This document shows, piece after piece, positions 40,890-48,713 of a DNA stretch of 64,000 nucleotides; position 1 is the first letter of the stretch, and the number at the start of each line of letters is the position of its first letter. The DNA is from Clostridiales bacterium (GTDB taxonomy: Bacteria > Bacillota > Clostridia > Saccharofermentanales > Saccharofermentanaceae), in NCBI GenBank assembly GCA_017551625.1, contig JAFZLF010000012.1, positions 1 through 64,000 of the forward strand, given 5' to 3'. Both the position numbers and the translations under genes were made by a program. The notes below the pieces were generated by a model that did not search any database, was not told the origin of the DNA, and saw only the letters and a program-made list of their open reading frames with translations.

Positions 40890-41225
40890 TTACTTTTTGT
40901 CCCGGCCGGATGTGTTTCTGTCGTGCCGGACTTTATCCGAGTCCTTCATGTAGAGCGCGTGTTCGGCGGCCTTCAAGTATTCCGGACGATTCACCAGATA
41001 CTCCATATTCTCTCGGACAAAACCTCTGTGTATATAGTCACTGCCTTTCATCTCGTCCTTACTGACGTCGATGTGACACCGGAACTTGTCGGGAAGCGTA
41101 GTCTTTTTCTTCTTGCCGAGACGATTGCTTCTGGACAGGCGGATGCCGGCGATCATAAAGGTCAGGCTGGCTCCGAAGATGGCTCCAATCAGAGTGTAGA
41201 TAAGGAAAATCATGAACGGTCTCAT
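40890..41225 (-). CDS. Small membrane protein of unknown function (111 aa)
   Basis: One or two membrane segments at residues about 4-28 (FLIYTLIGAIFGASLTFMIAG), then a basic stretch and a cytosolic tail with HIDVSKDEMKGSDYIHRGF. No family recognised. It starts one base after the stop of the zinc-ribbon membrane protein gene (41227) on the same strand and is probably co-translated with it. Ends 10 bases from the end of the convergent kinase gene. Confidence 0.65.
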   Translation of the reverse strand: MRPFMIFLIYTLIGAIFGASLTFMIAGIRLSRSNRLGKKKKTTLPDKFRCHIDVSKDEMKGSDYIHRGFVRENMEYLVNRPEYLKAAEHALYMKDSDKVRHDRNTSGRDKK

Positions 41226-41226
41226 A

Positions 41227-42432
41227 TCAATCGCCCTGCCTTTTCTTAGAGAAGTGGAAGACGCTCTGATCCTGCGTCAGTTCGAGTTGCCGCGAAGCGC
41301 TATGGTATTTCACCGCTCCGATCAGGAAACATACGGTGCTTAGGAGTAGTGACAAGATCAGCATCATGAGGAAAAAACCGGTCGCGCGCTCGTCGAAATC
41401 CCGCGAGGGGAGACTCCTGTAGTAGATCGAACAGAAGATCCCGGTGAGAATACCGATGGCGGCACCGCCACCGAGAACAATAGAAAGGAGCCGCTTGCTT
41501 TCCCACGGAAGACCGCCCACGACCTTCCCGGTCTCGCCATTGACCAGGATGGTATGGGGTTTTCCCTTGTAATTGACCGTGACGAACCATACAGGAAAGA
41601 GGGCATACTTGAGGTTACTGTCGATCAGAGTCGAGTGATCCTCCTTGAGGATGTTCTTATTCGCGGCCCGGATATCCATGAGCGCGCGCAGGGCGAAGTA
41701 TTTCCCTGTCTTCTTTCTGATGGAGCGGCGGAGCTGGATATACGAGATATCCGACATGTCGGAATAGAAGCCGAGAAGGTAGTCTGCCGAAAAAGGTTTG
41801 AGTTTATAAAGTGTGAAGGGTCCCACCTGATCGGAACAGTCATCCCGTAGAGCGGAAGAGGACTCGATCGGCAGGTCTTTGATCGTAACGGTGCCGGCGC
41901 GTCCGTAATAAAACGGCACCATGTTCTCTCCATCGCCTTTCTCACCGCAGATCACGACGGCCTCTGCGTGATAGACATCGACCAGCCAATAGGGAATATA
42001 GACGCCGCGGACGGTTTCCGGGTCGATAGAAGTGAACTCTTTCGGCACGAGGAATCCCTTCCGGCTGTGTTCCCGGATCTTTTCTATCGCCTGTTCTCTG
42101 GTGATCTGAAACGGCAGGATCAAGTCCGGTCTGCTCTCTTCGGTGATTCGTCTGGGTACGACACTTGCGCTTCCGCAGTAGATACAGGTTGTCGATGTTT
42201 CCTGCTCACTGACGATCACCTGGCCCCCACAGGAATTGCAGGTGTATCGGAACTGATTGAGGATCTTCTGGCGGACTCTTGAGGTACTGGCCGGGACGGG
42301 CGCGGAAGATGTGTCGGGTGAGACCGTTCCTTCTTCCGGAGGACGGGAGCTTCCGCAGGCGCGGCAGATCACTTCCTGCGTCGCAGGATCAAAGAAAAGC
42401 GGCGCACCGCAATTACTACATGTCGTTCCCAT
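41227..42432 (-). CDS. Zinc-ribbon membrane protein (401 aa)
   Basis: The ATG at 42432 follows GGAGGGAG by 9 bases; upstream in-frame codons are not preceded by a site. Two zinc ribbons open the protein: CSNCG with CRACG (residues about 6-30), and CNSCGG with CIYCG (about 60-85). A domain of about 220 residues follows (LILPFQITREQAIEKI, YIPYWLVDVYHAEAVV, LFPVWFVTVNYKGKPHTILVNGETGKVVG), then two C-terminal membrane helices. Clostridial homologues are often annotated vaguely or as PriA-like on the strength of the zinc fingers; I see no helicase motifs. The role is unknown, possibly a membrane-tethered quality-control or assembly factor. Confidence 0.75.
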   Translation of the reverse strand: MGTTCSNCGAPLFFDPATQEVICRACGSSRPPEEGTVSPDTSSAPVPASTSRVRQKILNQFRYTCNSCGGQVIVSEQETSTTCIYCGSASVVPRRITEESRPDLILPFQITREQAIEKIREHSRKGFLVPKEFTSIDPETVRGVYIPYWLVDVYHAEAVVICGEKGDGENMVPFYYGRAGTVTIKDLPIESSSALRDDCSDQVGPFTLYKLKPFSADYLLGFYSDMSDISYIQLRRSIRKKTGKYFALRALMDIRAANKNILKEDHSTLIDSNLKYALFPVWFVTVNYKGKPHTILVNGETGKVVGGLPWESKRLLSIVLGGGAAIGILTGIFCSIYYRSLPSRDFDERATGFFLMMLILSLLLSTVCFLIGAVKYHSASRQLELTQDQSVFHFSKKRQGD

Positions 42433-42636
42433 ATGCCGTGACTCCCTCCCAACAAATCCATTATAACCCAGAAGCGACGGAAGAAAAAAACAGCGGCCCA
42501 GATAGAAATGCGGTTCTTTTCGGCCGCCGGGGGTGAGCTTCTTTTGACCGATCATCTGTCGTGATATACTGAAATCATCCGATTGCCGGAAGGACCTAAA
42601 ACCGGATAAGAATCAGATCAACAGAAGGAGTCAAGC

Positions 42637-43254
42637 ATGAAGCATATTATCACGATCCAGCACACGCAGTCGGTCCACCACACCAACGGTATGGTGGGAT
42701 CATGGACGGACTGGGATCTGACGGAACTCGGCCGGGATCAGGCGGAGAGTATCGGCCGGAAACTGAAAGAGGAACTATCGGGAAAAGAACTTGTCATGTA
42801 CTCCTCTGACCTGAAACGGGCGAAGCAGACTGCCGAGATCGTCGGGAAACACCTCGGCCTGGAGCCGGTCCTGCGGCAGGAACTGCGTGAGAGAAACCTC
42901 GGGAGGTGCTGCGGAAAATCAGTGCAGTGGCTCCGTGAGAATCTGGAGCATCCGGAAGTGACCGTGGATGACCGTCTGTTCTCGGACGGAGAGAGCCGGC
43001 GCGATGCATGGAACCGCCTGAAACCTTGCTACGAAGAGATCATGGAGGACGAACACGACACGGTCCTTCTGGTGGCGCACGGTGACATACTCAGTTCATT
43101 CTTCGCGATGTTTCAGGGGCTTCCTGTCGAGGCCTATGAGCATGCGGATATCCACGGACTGGCCGGCGGCGTGTCCCATCTTTTTATCTTCGATAACGGG
43201 CATCACTGCATCAAGAGGATCAGTGACATGTCATATATCGGGGCAGTGACCTGA
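42637..43254 (+). CDS. Histidine phosphatase family protein, QHT variant (205 aa)
   Basis: Phosphoglycerate-mutase fold. The usual RHG start motif is changed: ITIQHTQSVHHTNGMVGSWTDWDLT, with the nucleophile His about 9 retained but Arg and Gly replaced by Gln and Thr. Other active-site parts are present: MYSSDLKRAKQTAEI, LRERNLGRCCG, SDGESRRDAW and LLVAHGD. This QHT form is a recognisable clostridial subgroup. It may dephosphorylate small metabolites, perhaps with altered substrate choice. GAAGGAG precedes the ATG. The AraC gene follows after 73 bases. Confidence 0.85.
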   Translation: MKHIITIQHTQSVHHTNGMVGSWTDWDLTELGRDQAESIGRKLKEELSGKELVMYSSDLKRAKQTAEIVGKHLGLEPVLRQELRERNLGRCCGKSVQWLRENLEHPEVTVDDRLFSDGESRRDAWNRLKPCYEEIMEDEHDTVLLVAHGDILSSFFAMFQGLPVEAYEHADIHGLAGGVSHLFIFDNGHHCIKRISDMSYIGAVT

Positions 43255-43327
43255 CAGAACTTCGCAAAGCGGGAAATGTACCGGACCCGGCTTCCTCGTA
43301 CAATAGCATCAACAGGAGGACGAAAGT

Positions 43328-44224
43328 ATGGAGTGGATCGCAGCAATGCAGGAAGCCATCACCTATATGGAAGCGCATCTCCTCGAGGAGATCAACTATG
43401 AAGACGTAGCCAGGCACGTGCACACTTCGGCATACGAGTTTCACAGGGCATTCAGCTTCCTTACGGGCATCACGGCCAATGCATACATCCGAAACAGGAG
43501 ACTCTCCCTGGCGGGAAGAGAGATCGTCGAGACCGATGAAAGAATCACGGACATCGCACTGAAGTACGGCTATGAGACGCCGGAGAGCTTCACGAAAGCG
43601 TTCACGAGATTCCACGGTGTCGCGCCGAAAGCCGCCAGAGAAGGATCCGGAAAACTCGTACTGTTCAGCCCCCTGAATATCAGACTCACTGTAGATGGAG
43701 GTAAAAGTATGGATTATCGTATCGTACAAACAGAAGCAAAGAAGTTTATCGCACTGACAAGAACATTTAGAACGGAGATCATCAACGACGATGACAACCA
43801 CGAGATCCCGGATTTCTGGGCAGAATGCAATCAGAACCAGATGCTTGGCCCGATCTGGATGCTCAAAGAAGACGGCAACCGTGATCTCTATGGTCTCTGC
43901 ACACCGACACCGGAAGGGTCGACAACATTTAAGTACGGCATCGGTATCCTGATCGATGAGGATACGCCTGATTTCGATGCCGAAGCACTGGAAGATAAGG
44001 GATTCCAAATCTGGGACGTAAAGCCCGGAACGTATGTCGTCTTTGACTGCATCGGTGAGACGCCAGATGTCATCGGCGAGACTTGGGAGAAGTTCTATAA
44101 AGAGTTCCTGCCGCAGAGCGGATATGAGGCAGAAGATGAGACGGACTACGAGCTCTACTTCGACGATGCCAAGGGTCGTCCGGGCTTGATCTGCGAACTG
44201 TGGATCCCGATCCGGAGAAAATAA
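43328..44224 (+). CDS. AraC-family regulator with GyrI-like effector domain (298 aa)
   Basis: Residues 1-110 are an AraC-type double helix-turn-helix: EEINYEDVARHVHTSAYEFHRAFSFLTGITANAYIRNRRLSLA, and DIALKYGYETPESFTKAFTRFHGVAPKAAR. Residues about 130-298 are an effector-binding domain of the GyrI/SOUL class (YRIVQTEAKKFIALTR, GTYVVFDCIGETPDVIGETWEKFYKEFLP, DETDYELYF). Such regulators, like Rob, bind hydrophobic ligands and switch on efflux or stress genes. CAGGAGGAC lies upstream of the ATG. Confidence 0.92.
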   Translation: MEWIAAMQEAITYMEAHLLEEINYEDVARHVHTSAYEFHRAFSFLTGITANAYIRNRRLSLAGREIVETDERITDIALKYGYETPESFTKAFTRFHGVAPKAAREGSGKLVLFSPLNIRLTVDGGKSMDYRIVQTEAKKFIALTRTFRTEIINDDDNHEIPDFWAECNQNQMLGPIWMLKEDGNRDLYGLCTPTPEGSTTFKYGIGILIDEDTPDFDAEALEDKGFQIWDVKPGTYVVFDCIGETPDVIGETWEKFYKEFLPQSGYEAEDETDYELYFDDAKGRPGLICELWIPIRRK

Positions 44225-44325
44225 AAACTGGGACAGAATCCGATCCACGCGCGTCTTATATACAGAGATTGCCGGGAAAGAGTGCCATATGGCCTCTTTC
44301 CTGAAGTGGTTCGGAGGAAGTTATT

Positions 44326-45573
44326 ATGGGTTGTAAAATCTTATCGGGAAGATCCTCGAAGCGTCATCAGATCGTGGCACTGATCATGGTGCTGGCACTG
44401 CTTCTCGCGTCGTGCGGGACCGCAAAAGAGACTACGAAGAAAAAGAAAACTACTAAGAAGAAAACCACGCCTACGGAAACCGAGATCACGCCCACACCCC
44501 AGCCTACTCAGTCGGACGAAGATATCCTCGCTGCGATCAAGAGTATCGACGGGATCATGCTGACGATCGGTGTAGAGAATCTGGGCCCCTTTGACTGGGG
44601 GAATGATGAGGTCCGGGACTGTTATTATGAACTGCACTATGACGGTACGATGTTGAGGAGGACCTACCATTCCGAGAGTGATCCGGAGGATCAGACAGTC
44701 GTGATCCCGGACAGGGATCTGATCGATTTTTATCTCTTCTGCGTGGAGTATGAAGACGGCAGTGCTTTTGCAGGACATCACGAAGATGTTTGCGACGGGT
44801 CGATGCTGTATTTCAACTATTACGACGAGACCGGTACCAGACACTATATCTTCGGCGGCTACTGCTACGAGCTCGATGTGCTGCAGGATATCGAAGATCT
44901 CGCGTACTCATACTTCTATCCGGACTGTTCCATCTCGTGCCGGGCGTTTCTTTCCCTTTATCCGGATCTTGTTGGCACGATCACCAATTTCTGTTCCGCA
45001 GAGGTAGAGAAGATCGATACTCTTCCGGATGATATCTGTATGAATCTCGGGTGCGAAGATTACAATTCCGATTGCTTCTATTCGTATACATATACGACGA
45101 CGGAAGATGCGGAAAAGGGCCCTGTCGTACTGTATGTTTCGCAGTATGGAACACTGCTCGCGATGAAGAACAACAGAAGTTGGGAGCGGGACGATCTGCT
45201 CGTAGAGGTAAACGGAACGGAGCTCACCGCGACGCTGGCCTATGAGGCGCACGGGTGGGAGCTCTATGCGATGCTGCTGGATGGCCCGCTGACGATCGAG
45301 ATGAAGGCGGATCCGGACTTCAGATACGGAGAAAACCTGATCCTGGGTGAGACTCCGGATGACTTTACCATCGCGTACCCGAACAGATACGAAGGTTTCG
45401 CAGGAGATATCGTCACGTTTCACCGGACAAACAAGATCACGATTCTAACGGAAGAAAAATACATGGAGCACCACCTGATCGGAAGGATCAACTCGGTCAC
45501 GGAAGAAGAACTTCGGGAGATCCTCGGCGACGGCGATTACACGATCGTTCTCTCGCTTCCGGAGGTGACGTAG
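44326..45573 (+). CDS. Lipoprotein of unknown function (415 aa)
   Basis: Signal peptide with lipobox LASC at about residue 30, then a Lys/Thr-rich tether (KKKKTTKKKTT) and a Pro/Thr linker. The rest is acidic, beta-rich and Tyr-rich, with NYYDETGTRHYIFGGYCYEL and HLIGRINSVTEEELREIL. No family recognised. GGAGG lies 8 bases before the ATG. Its 3' end overlaps the end of the convergent membrane protein gene by 37 bases. Confidence 0.7.
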   Translation: MGCKILSGRSSKRHQIVALIMVLALLLASCGTAKETTKKKKTTKKKTTPTETEITPTPQPTQSDEDILAAIKSIDGIMLTIGVENLGPFDWGNDEVRDCYYELHYDGTMLRRTYHSESDPEDQTVVIPDRDLIDFYLFCVEYEDGSAFAGHHEDVCDGSMLYFNYYDETGTRHYIFGGYCYELDVLQDIEDLAYSYFYPDCSISCRAFLSLYPDLVGTITNFCSAEVEKIDTLPDDICMNLGCEDYNSDCFYSYTYTTTEDAEKGPVVLYVSQYGTLLAMKNNRSWERDDLLVEVNGTELTATLAYEAHGWELYAMLLDGPLTIEMKADPDFRYGENLILGETPDDFTIAYPNRYEGFAGDIVTFHRTNKITILTEEKYMEHHLIGRINSVTEEELREILGDGDYTIVLSLPEVT

Positions 45574-46013
45574 GAGAGGATCGCCAGAAGAAGCTCAATG
45601 ACGCAGAGAGCCACGTACATAAGGAAGAGATATTCTCCGCGGAGCAGCCGGTTATCGAGGACCATCACATCACATGCACCCGTGGAATAGAGGCGGTATA
45701 GGAGACACATTCCCCCCATGCCGATGATGCCGCTGATCGAGAGGATCAGATGGGTGATGAAATAAGGCTTCGGTTTTTTTCTCCAGGCGGCAAATGCGAC
45801 GATCCCGAAGATCAGGGCGAGAAATCCGTGGAGAATACTGACTGCCGAAGAGAAGAAAAGAATAACGGCTTCACTGACTGCTTCTTCGTTTCTTCCCCAG
45901 CTGCCGAAGAATATCTCCAGAAGAGAGAATCCTCCGACCAGGCCGGTAAACGTAAATGAATAGAGAAACATAAGGATATTCATGATCAGGTTCGTGATCT
46001 TAAAGCCTTTCAT
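45537..46013 (-). CDS. Four-helix membrane protein of unknown function (158 aa)
   Basis: ATG 46013 follows GGGAGGAAAAG. Four hydrophobic segments (about 7-32, 50-75, 85-108, 130-150) in a pattern like MARVEL or TspO-size proteins, but without motifs I can assign. Charged loops are short (AWRKKPKPYF). The last 37 bases overlap the end of the lipoprotein gene on the other strand. Confidence 0.65.
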   Translation of the reverse strand: MKGFKITNLIMNILMFLYSFTFTGLVGGFSLLEIFFGSWGRNEEAVSEAVILFFSSAVSILHGFLALIFGIVAFAAWRKKPKPYFITHLILSISGIIGMGGMCLLYRLYSTGACDVMVLDNRLLRGEYLFLMYVALCVIELLLAILSYVTSGSERTIV

Positions 46014-46107
46014 CTTTTCCTCCCGATTGTACGAAAGCACGTCGACTGGCCGTGCTTTCTAGGTATACTTATGATACCATGAAGAATATTAAACAGTCCT
46101 TAAATCG

Positions 46108-46121
46108 ATGATACGAATCAT
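46108..46121. promoter_or_regulatory. Near-copy of the leader palindrome
   Basis: ATGATACGAATCAT differs by one base from the centre of the palindrome at 252-267 and 4410-4425 (ATGATACGTATCAT). It lies in the intergenic region 26 bases before the GrpB-family gene. A GGTAT-N7-ATACC dyad lies just upstream, near 46060-46078. It may be chance or a shared operator. Confidence 0.3.
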
Positions 46122-46146
46122 GTGTGATCAGCAGGAGCATAGAACG

Positions 46147-46662
46147 ATGGCAACGAGGAATATCGTAGTGGAGCCGTATAACGAGAAGTGGAAGCAGGAT
46201 TTCCTTGCCATCAGAGAGGAGATCTCTGAGGCGATGGGAGATCTCGCCATATCCATCGAACATGTCGGAAGCACCTCAGTCGAGGGACTATCGGCGAAGC
46301 CGATCATCGACATCGATGTTGTAATCGAAAGCCGCGATATACTCCCGGAGGTGGTCGAAGCACTCGGCAGGATCGGATACCGTCACGAAGGCGACAAGGG
46401 GATCCCCGGACGAGAAGCTTTCGGCTACGATGGCAAGGAGCATCTCCGGAATCATCACCTGTACGTCTGCGACAAGGATTCTTCTGAATTGAGAAGACAT
46501 ATCTCCTTCCGGGACTATCTTCGCGTCCACCCCGAGGCGGTCGCCGAGTACAGCCGGATCAAAAAAGAAGGGGCAGCGCTTTTCCCGCATGATATAGATG
46601 GATATATCGATCACAAGACGCCGTTTATACAGGGAATCTATCAGAAGCTCGGGCTTCTCTAA
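46147..46662 (+). CDS. GrpB family protein (UPF0157, 171 aa)
   Basis: The ATG at 46147 follows AGGAG by 9 bases; an in-frame ATG at 46108 lies in a palindrome and lacks a site. The family is recognised by VEPYNEKWKQDF, IEHVGSTSVEGLSAKPIIDIDV and RNHHLYVCDKDS, which are signature motifs of the GrpB nucleotidyltransferase-like fold. The family name comes from a genetic observation; some members are fused to dephospho-CoA kinases. The biochemical role is unknown. The gene stands alone. Confidence 0.92.
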   Translation: MATRNIVVEPYNEKWKQDFLAIREEISEAMGDLAISIEHVGSTSVEGLSAKPIIDIDVVIESRDILPEVVEALGRIGYRHEGDKGIPGREAFGYDGKEHLRNHHLYVCDKDSSELRRHISFRDYLRVHPEAVAEYSRIKKEGAALFPHDIDGYIDHKTPFIQGIYQKLGLL

Positions 46663-46685
46663 TCACAAATCCGATAATAATCGGC

Positions 46686-48329
46686 TCAGATCCCGGCGGC
46701 CTTTAGATTGAAACGGATTTTCTCCTTGAGCTTGTCGGGCAGATCGTACCTTTCGTCATCGAGGATACTCGCGACCAGATCGAGGCGTTCCTTCGTGACG
46801 CCGTATGAATAGGTCGGAGTTATCGCGCCACGGCGGATGATATCCCTCACGTCTTCGTTCTCGTAATTATATAGCATCAGGACATACGGGACGCGGTCCC
46901 AGTAGCTCTCCGCAATGAGAAGATGTGCGAGTTTCTTCCGAAGGGGCTCAGAAGAGGTCTCCATGAAAAGGTCGTAGATCTTCTTTCCGCCGTAACGGAT
47001 ATTGTGCGAGGCGATCTCGCGGGAGGCCTGCACCATGACAGGTAGGCGTTCATCCTGAAGATATTTCCAGAATACCTCGTCAAAATCACTTGCGCGGAGG
47101 GCACCCAGTGCGTGGAGCGTATTCTTCGTGACGCCGGTATTGTTCTCCAGAAGGTAGGCCTTAAGCATATCTGTATCTTCCGGCTTTCCTGTCTCGGCCA
47201 GTCCCAGGATACAGATCCTCTTTTCCGTGATCGTGATTTTCGGATTCTGAAGATGCTCCAGATAGTACGACCGGATATCCATACCGGTGTGTTTTCTCAG
47301 GATAAAACGGACATCGCAGCGGATGCTGGCCGAGGGAGAAAGAAGCATATCCGAAAGACCGTCCCAGGGCTTTCCTATGAGATCGTACTTCCTCTCGATA
47401 GCCAGACGACGGACGATCAGACTTCTATGGGTGAGGAACTCATCGAGTTCTTTCTCGGAGATCTCGCCGTGATTGAGATACATCGAGATGATCACGAGCT
47501 GGCACTGGGAATTTCGCTCCCAGGAAAGAATATTCCCGATCTCAGCCTTGCTGAGTGCCTGCTGCTCGAGAAGGAGCCGGTAGAATGCTCTTCTCGTCAT
47601 ATCGTCATACTGCATCATCTGTGTCTTTTCGATCGTAGGGGTCAGTTCACGCAGACGCTTCGCCAGTCTTTCCTTGATCTCACGATAGGAGAAGATGTCC
47701 AGACGCTCGCAGCGGCGGAGCTTCTCCATCGCGAAGAGACACATCATCAGGTCATCGAGAGCCATTTGTGAGAAGTCGGATAAGGCTTCTCGCGCACGAA
47801 GACGGACCTCCAGTACCCAGTCATTCAGGCGAAGAAGGATGTACATGTAGGACGACGGATCCGTCCGTAAACGCCAGGTGCATCTCTCGCGGAAATAGCC
47901 GTTCGGGTGAAAAGTGCCGAGACGCATCAGCCAGAGAAAGGTCTCCTCATCGCCGACGGTATGCTCTATCTTGACGATATCTGTCCTGGACCAGTCGATC
48001 GACCACTCCAGCGAAGTAGTCTTACGGAAATCATCGCTCAGGCGCAGGATCGCTCTTATGTCCAGAGTTTTCAGATAGCCTGCGATAGTGCCGGAGGCTT
48101 CCTTCACGATTTCCGGGTCATCGGAAGTGATATGTGAATACATGACGGAAAGGTGATAGCGCGGGTTTTCGCGGAAACGTAGAAGATGATCGTGAAACCA
48201 CTCGCTCTCCGATCTTTGAGAAACCTGAAAGACGGAAGAGATGCTCCCTGTGGGAGACCACTGCGATGGCTGTGGTTGAGCTTTTTGCTCCGTTTCATAG
48301 GTCTTTTTCTTCTTGAACTTGCCGAACAT
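46686..48329 (-). CDS. HEAT-repeat-like protein of unknown function (547 aa)
   Basis: No signal peptide or membrane helices. After a basic N-terminus (KFKKKK) the protein is all-helical with HEAT-type pairs, such as EVRLRAREALSDFSQMALDDLMMCL, SASIRCDVRFIL, KNTLHALGALRASDFDEVFWKYL and LPVMVQASREIASHN. Around 12 helix pairs can be guessed; they would form a solenoid for protein binding. AGGAAGGTAAG precedes the ATG. It is transcribed away from the CAGTAAA region. No enzyme motif is seen. Confidence 0.7.
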   Translation of the reverse strand: MFGKFKKKKTYETEQKAQPQPSQWSPTGSISSVFQVSQRSESEWFHDHLLRFRENPRYHLSVMYSHITSDDPEIVKEASGTIAGYLKTLDIRAILRLSDDFRKTTSLEWSIDWSRTDIVKIEHTVGDEETFLWLMRLGTFHPNGYFRERCTWRLRTDPSSYMYILLRLNDWVLEVRLRAREALSDFSQMALDDLMMCLFAMEKLRRCERLDIFSYREIKERLAKRLRELTPTIEKTQMMQYDDMTRRAFYRLLLEQQALSKAEIGNILSWERNSQCQLVIISMYLNHGEISEKELDEFLTHRSLIVRRLAIERKYDLIGKPWDGLSDMLLSPSASIRCDVRFILRKHTGMDIRSYYLEHLQNPKITITEKRICILGLAETGKPEDTDMLKAYLLENNTGVTKNTLHALGALRASDFDEVFWKYLQDERLPVMVQASREIASHNIRYGGKKIYDLFMETSSEPLRKKLAHLLIAESYWDRVPYVLMLYNYENEDVRDIIRRGAITPTYSYGVTKERLDLVASILDDERYDLPDKLKEKIRFNLKAAGI

Positions 48330-48417
48330 TCTTACCTTCCTGTCCTATCCCCGCGTGACCATTATATCATCGCAAAAGATTGTGATACAATGAGCCTGCT
48401 GGTGGGCTGAATCAATA

Positions 48418-48463
48418 CAGTAAACAACAGTAAAAGAATTTAAAAACAGTAAAAAACAGTAGA
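48418..48463 (+). repeat. CAGTAAA repeat array, left block
   Basis: Exact CAGTAAA at 48418, 48428 and 48447 and a variant CAGTAGA at 48457, with 10-base spacing in places and an A-rich surround. The block ends directly before the microprotein gene at 48482. Its order (CAGTAAAAGAATTTAAAAACAG and on) is repeated in the right block. Confidence 0.9.
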
Positions 48464-48481
48464 AGGAAAAACAGGGAAAAG

Positions 48482-48607
48482 ATGACGATCCGGGAACTCG
48501 ATAAGGCAATGATCGGCCGTCGTGACAAGATCACGTTGGGCCTGATCCTCTTCTGTTTGCTGCTCGGTACCTTATTGGCAGTATTTTGTGTATTGACAAA
48601 CCAGTAA
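48482..48607 (+). CDS. 41-aa single-helix membrane microprotein
   Basis: ATG 48482 to TAA 48605-48607 encodes a charged start (MTIRELDKAMIGRRDKI) and one hydrophobic helix (TLGLILFCLLLGTLLAVFCV), ending LTNQ. The start follows AGGGAAAAG, a modest ribosome site. The frame is well formed for a membrane protein, and the flanking non-coding A-rich repeats contrast sharply with it, which supports its reality. The stop codon lies in the first CAGTAAA of the right-hand array. It precedes the AAA ATPase gene on the same strand and may act with it. No family recognised. Confidence 0.6.
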   Translation: MTIRELDKAMIGRRDKITLGLILFCLLLGTLLAVFCVLTNQ

Positions 48608-48696
48608 AAAACAGTAAAAATAAGTAAAGAACAGTAAAAAACAGTAAAAGAATTAGAAAACAGTAAAAAACAGTAAAAGAATAGGGAAACAGTAAA
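48602..48696 (+). repeat. CAGTAAA repeat array, right block
   Basis: Exact CAGTAAA at 48602, 48612, 48632, 48642, 48661, 48671 and 48690, plus AAGTAAA at 48622, mostly 10 bases apart. The first copy contains the stop codon of the microprotein gene. The section from 48642 on mirrors the left block from 48428 on, so a larger unit of about 55 bases has been duplicated, each copy ending just before a start codon. Confidence 0.9.
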
Positions 48697-48713
48697 AGAT
48701 CGGGGCGAGAATC

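Noticed and set aside
46108..46146. Upstream ATG as start of the GrpB-family protein
   Set aside because: It lies in a palindrome without a ribosome site, and the added 13 residues do not match the family; ATG 46147 has AGGAG at the right distance.
48418..48696. CAGTAAA arrays considered as CRISPR
   Set aside because: The repeated motif is 7 bases and the intervals are short, A-rich and not unique.
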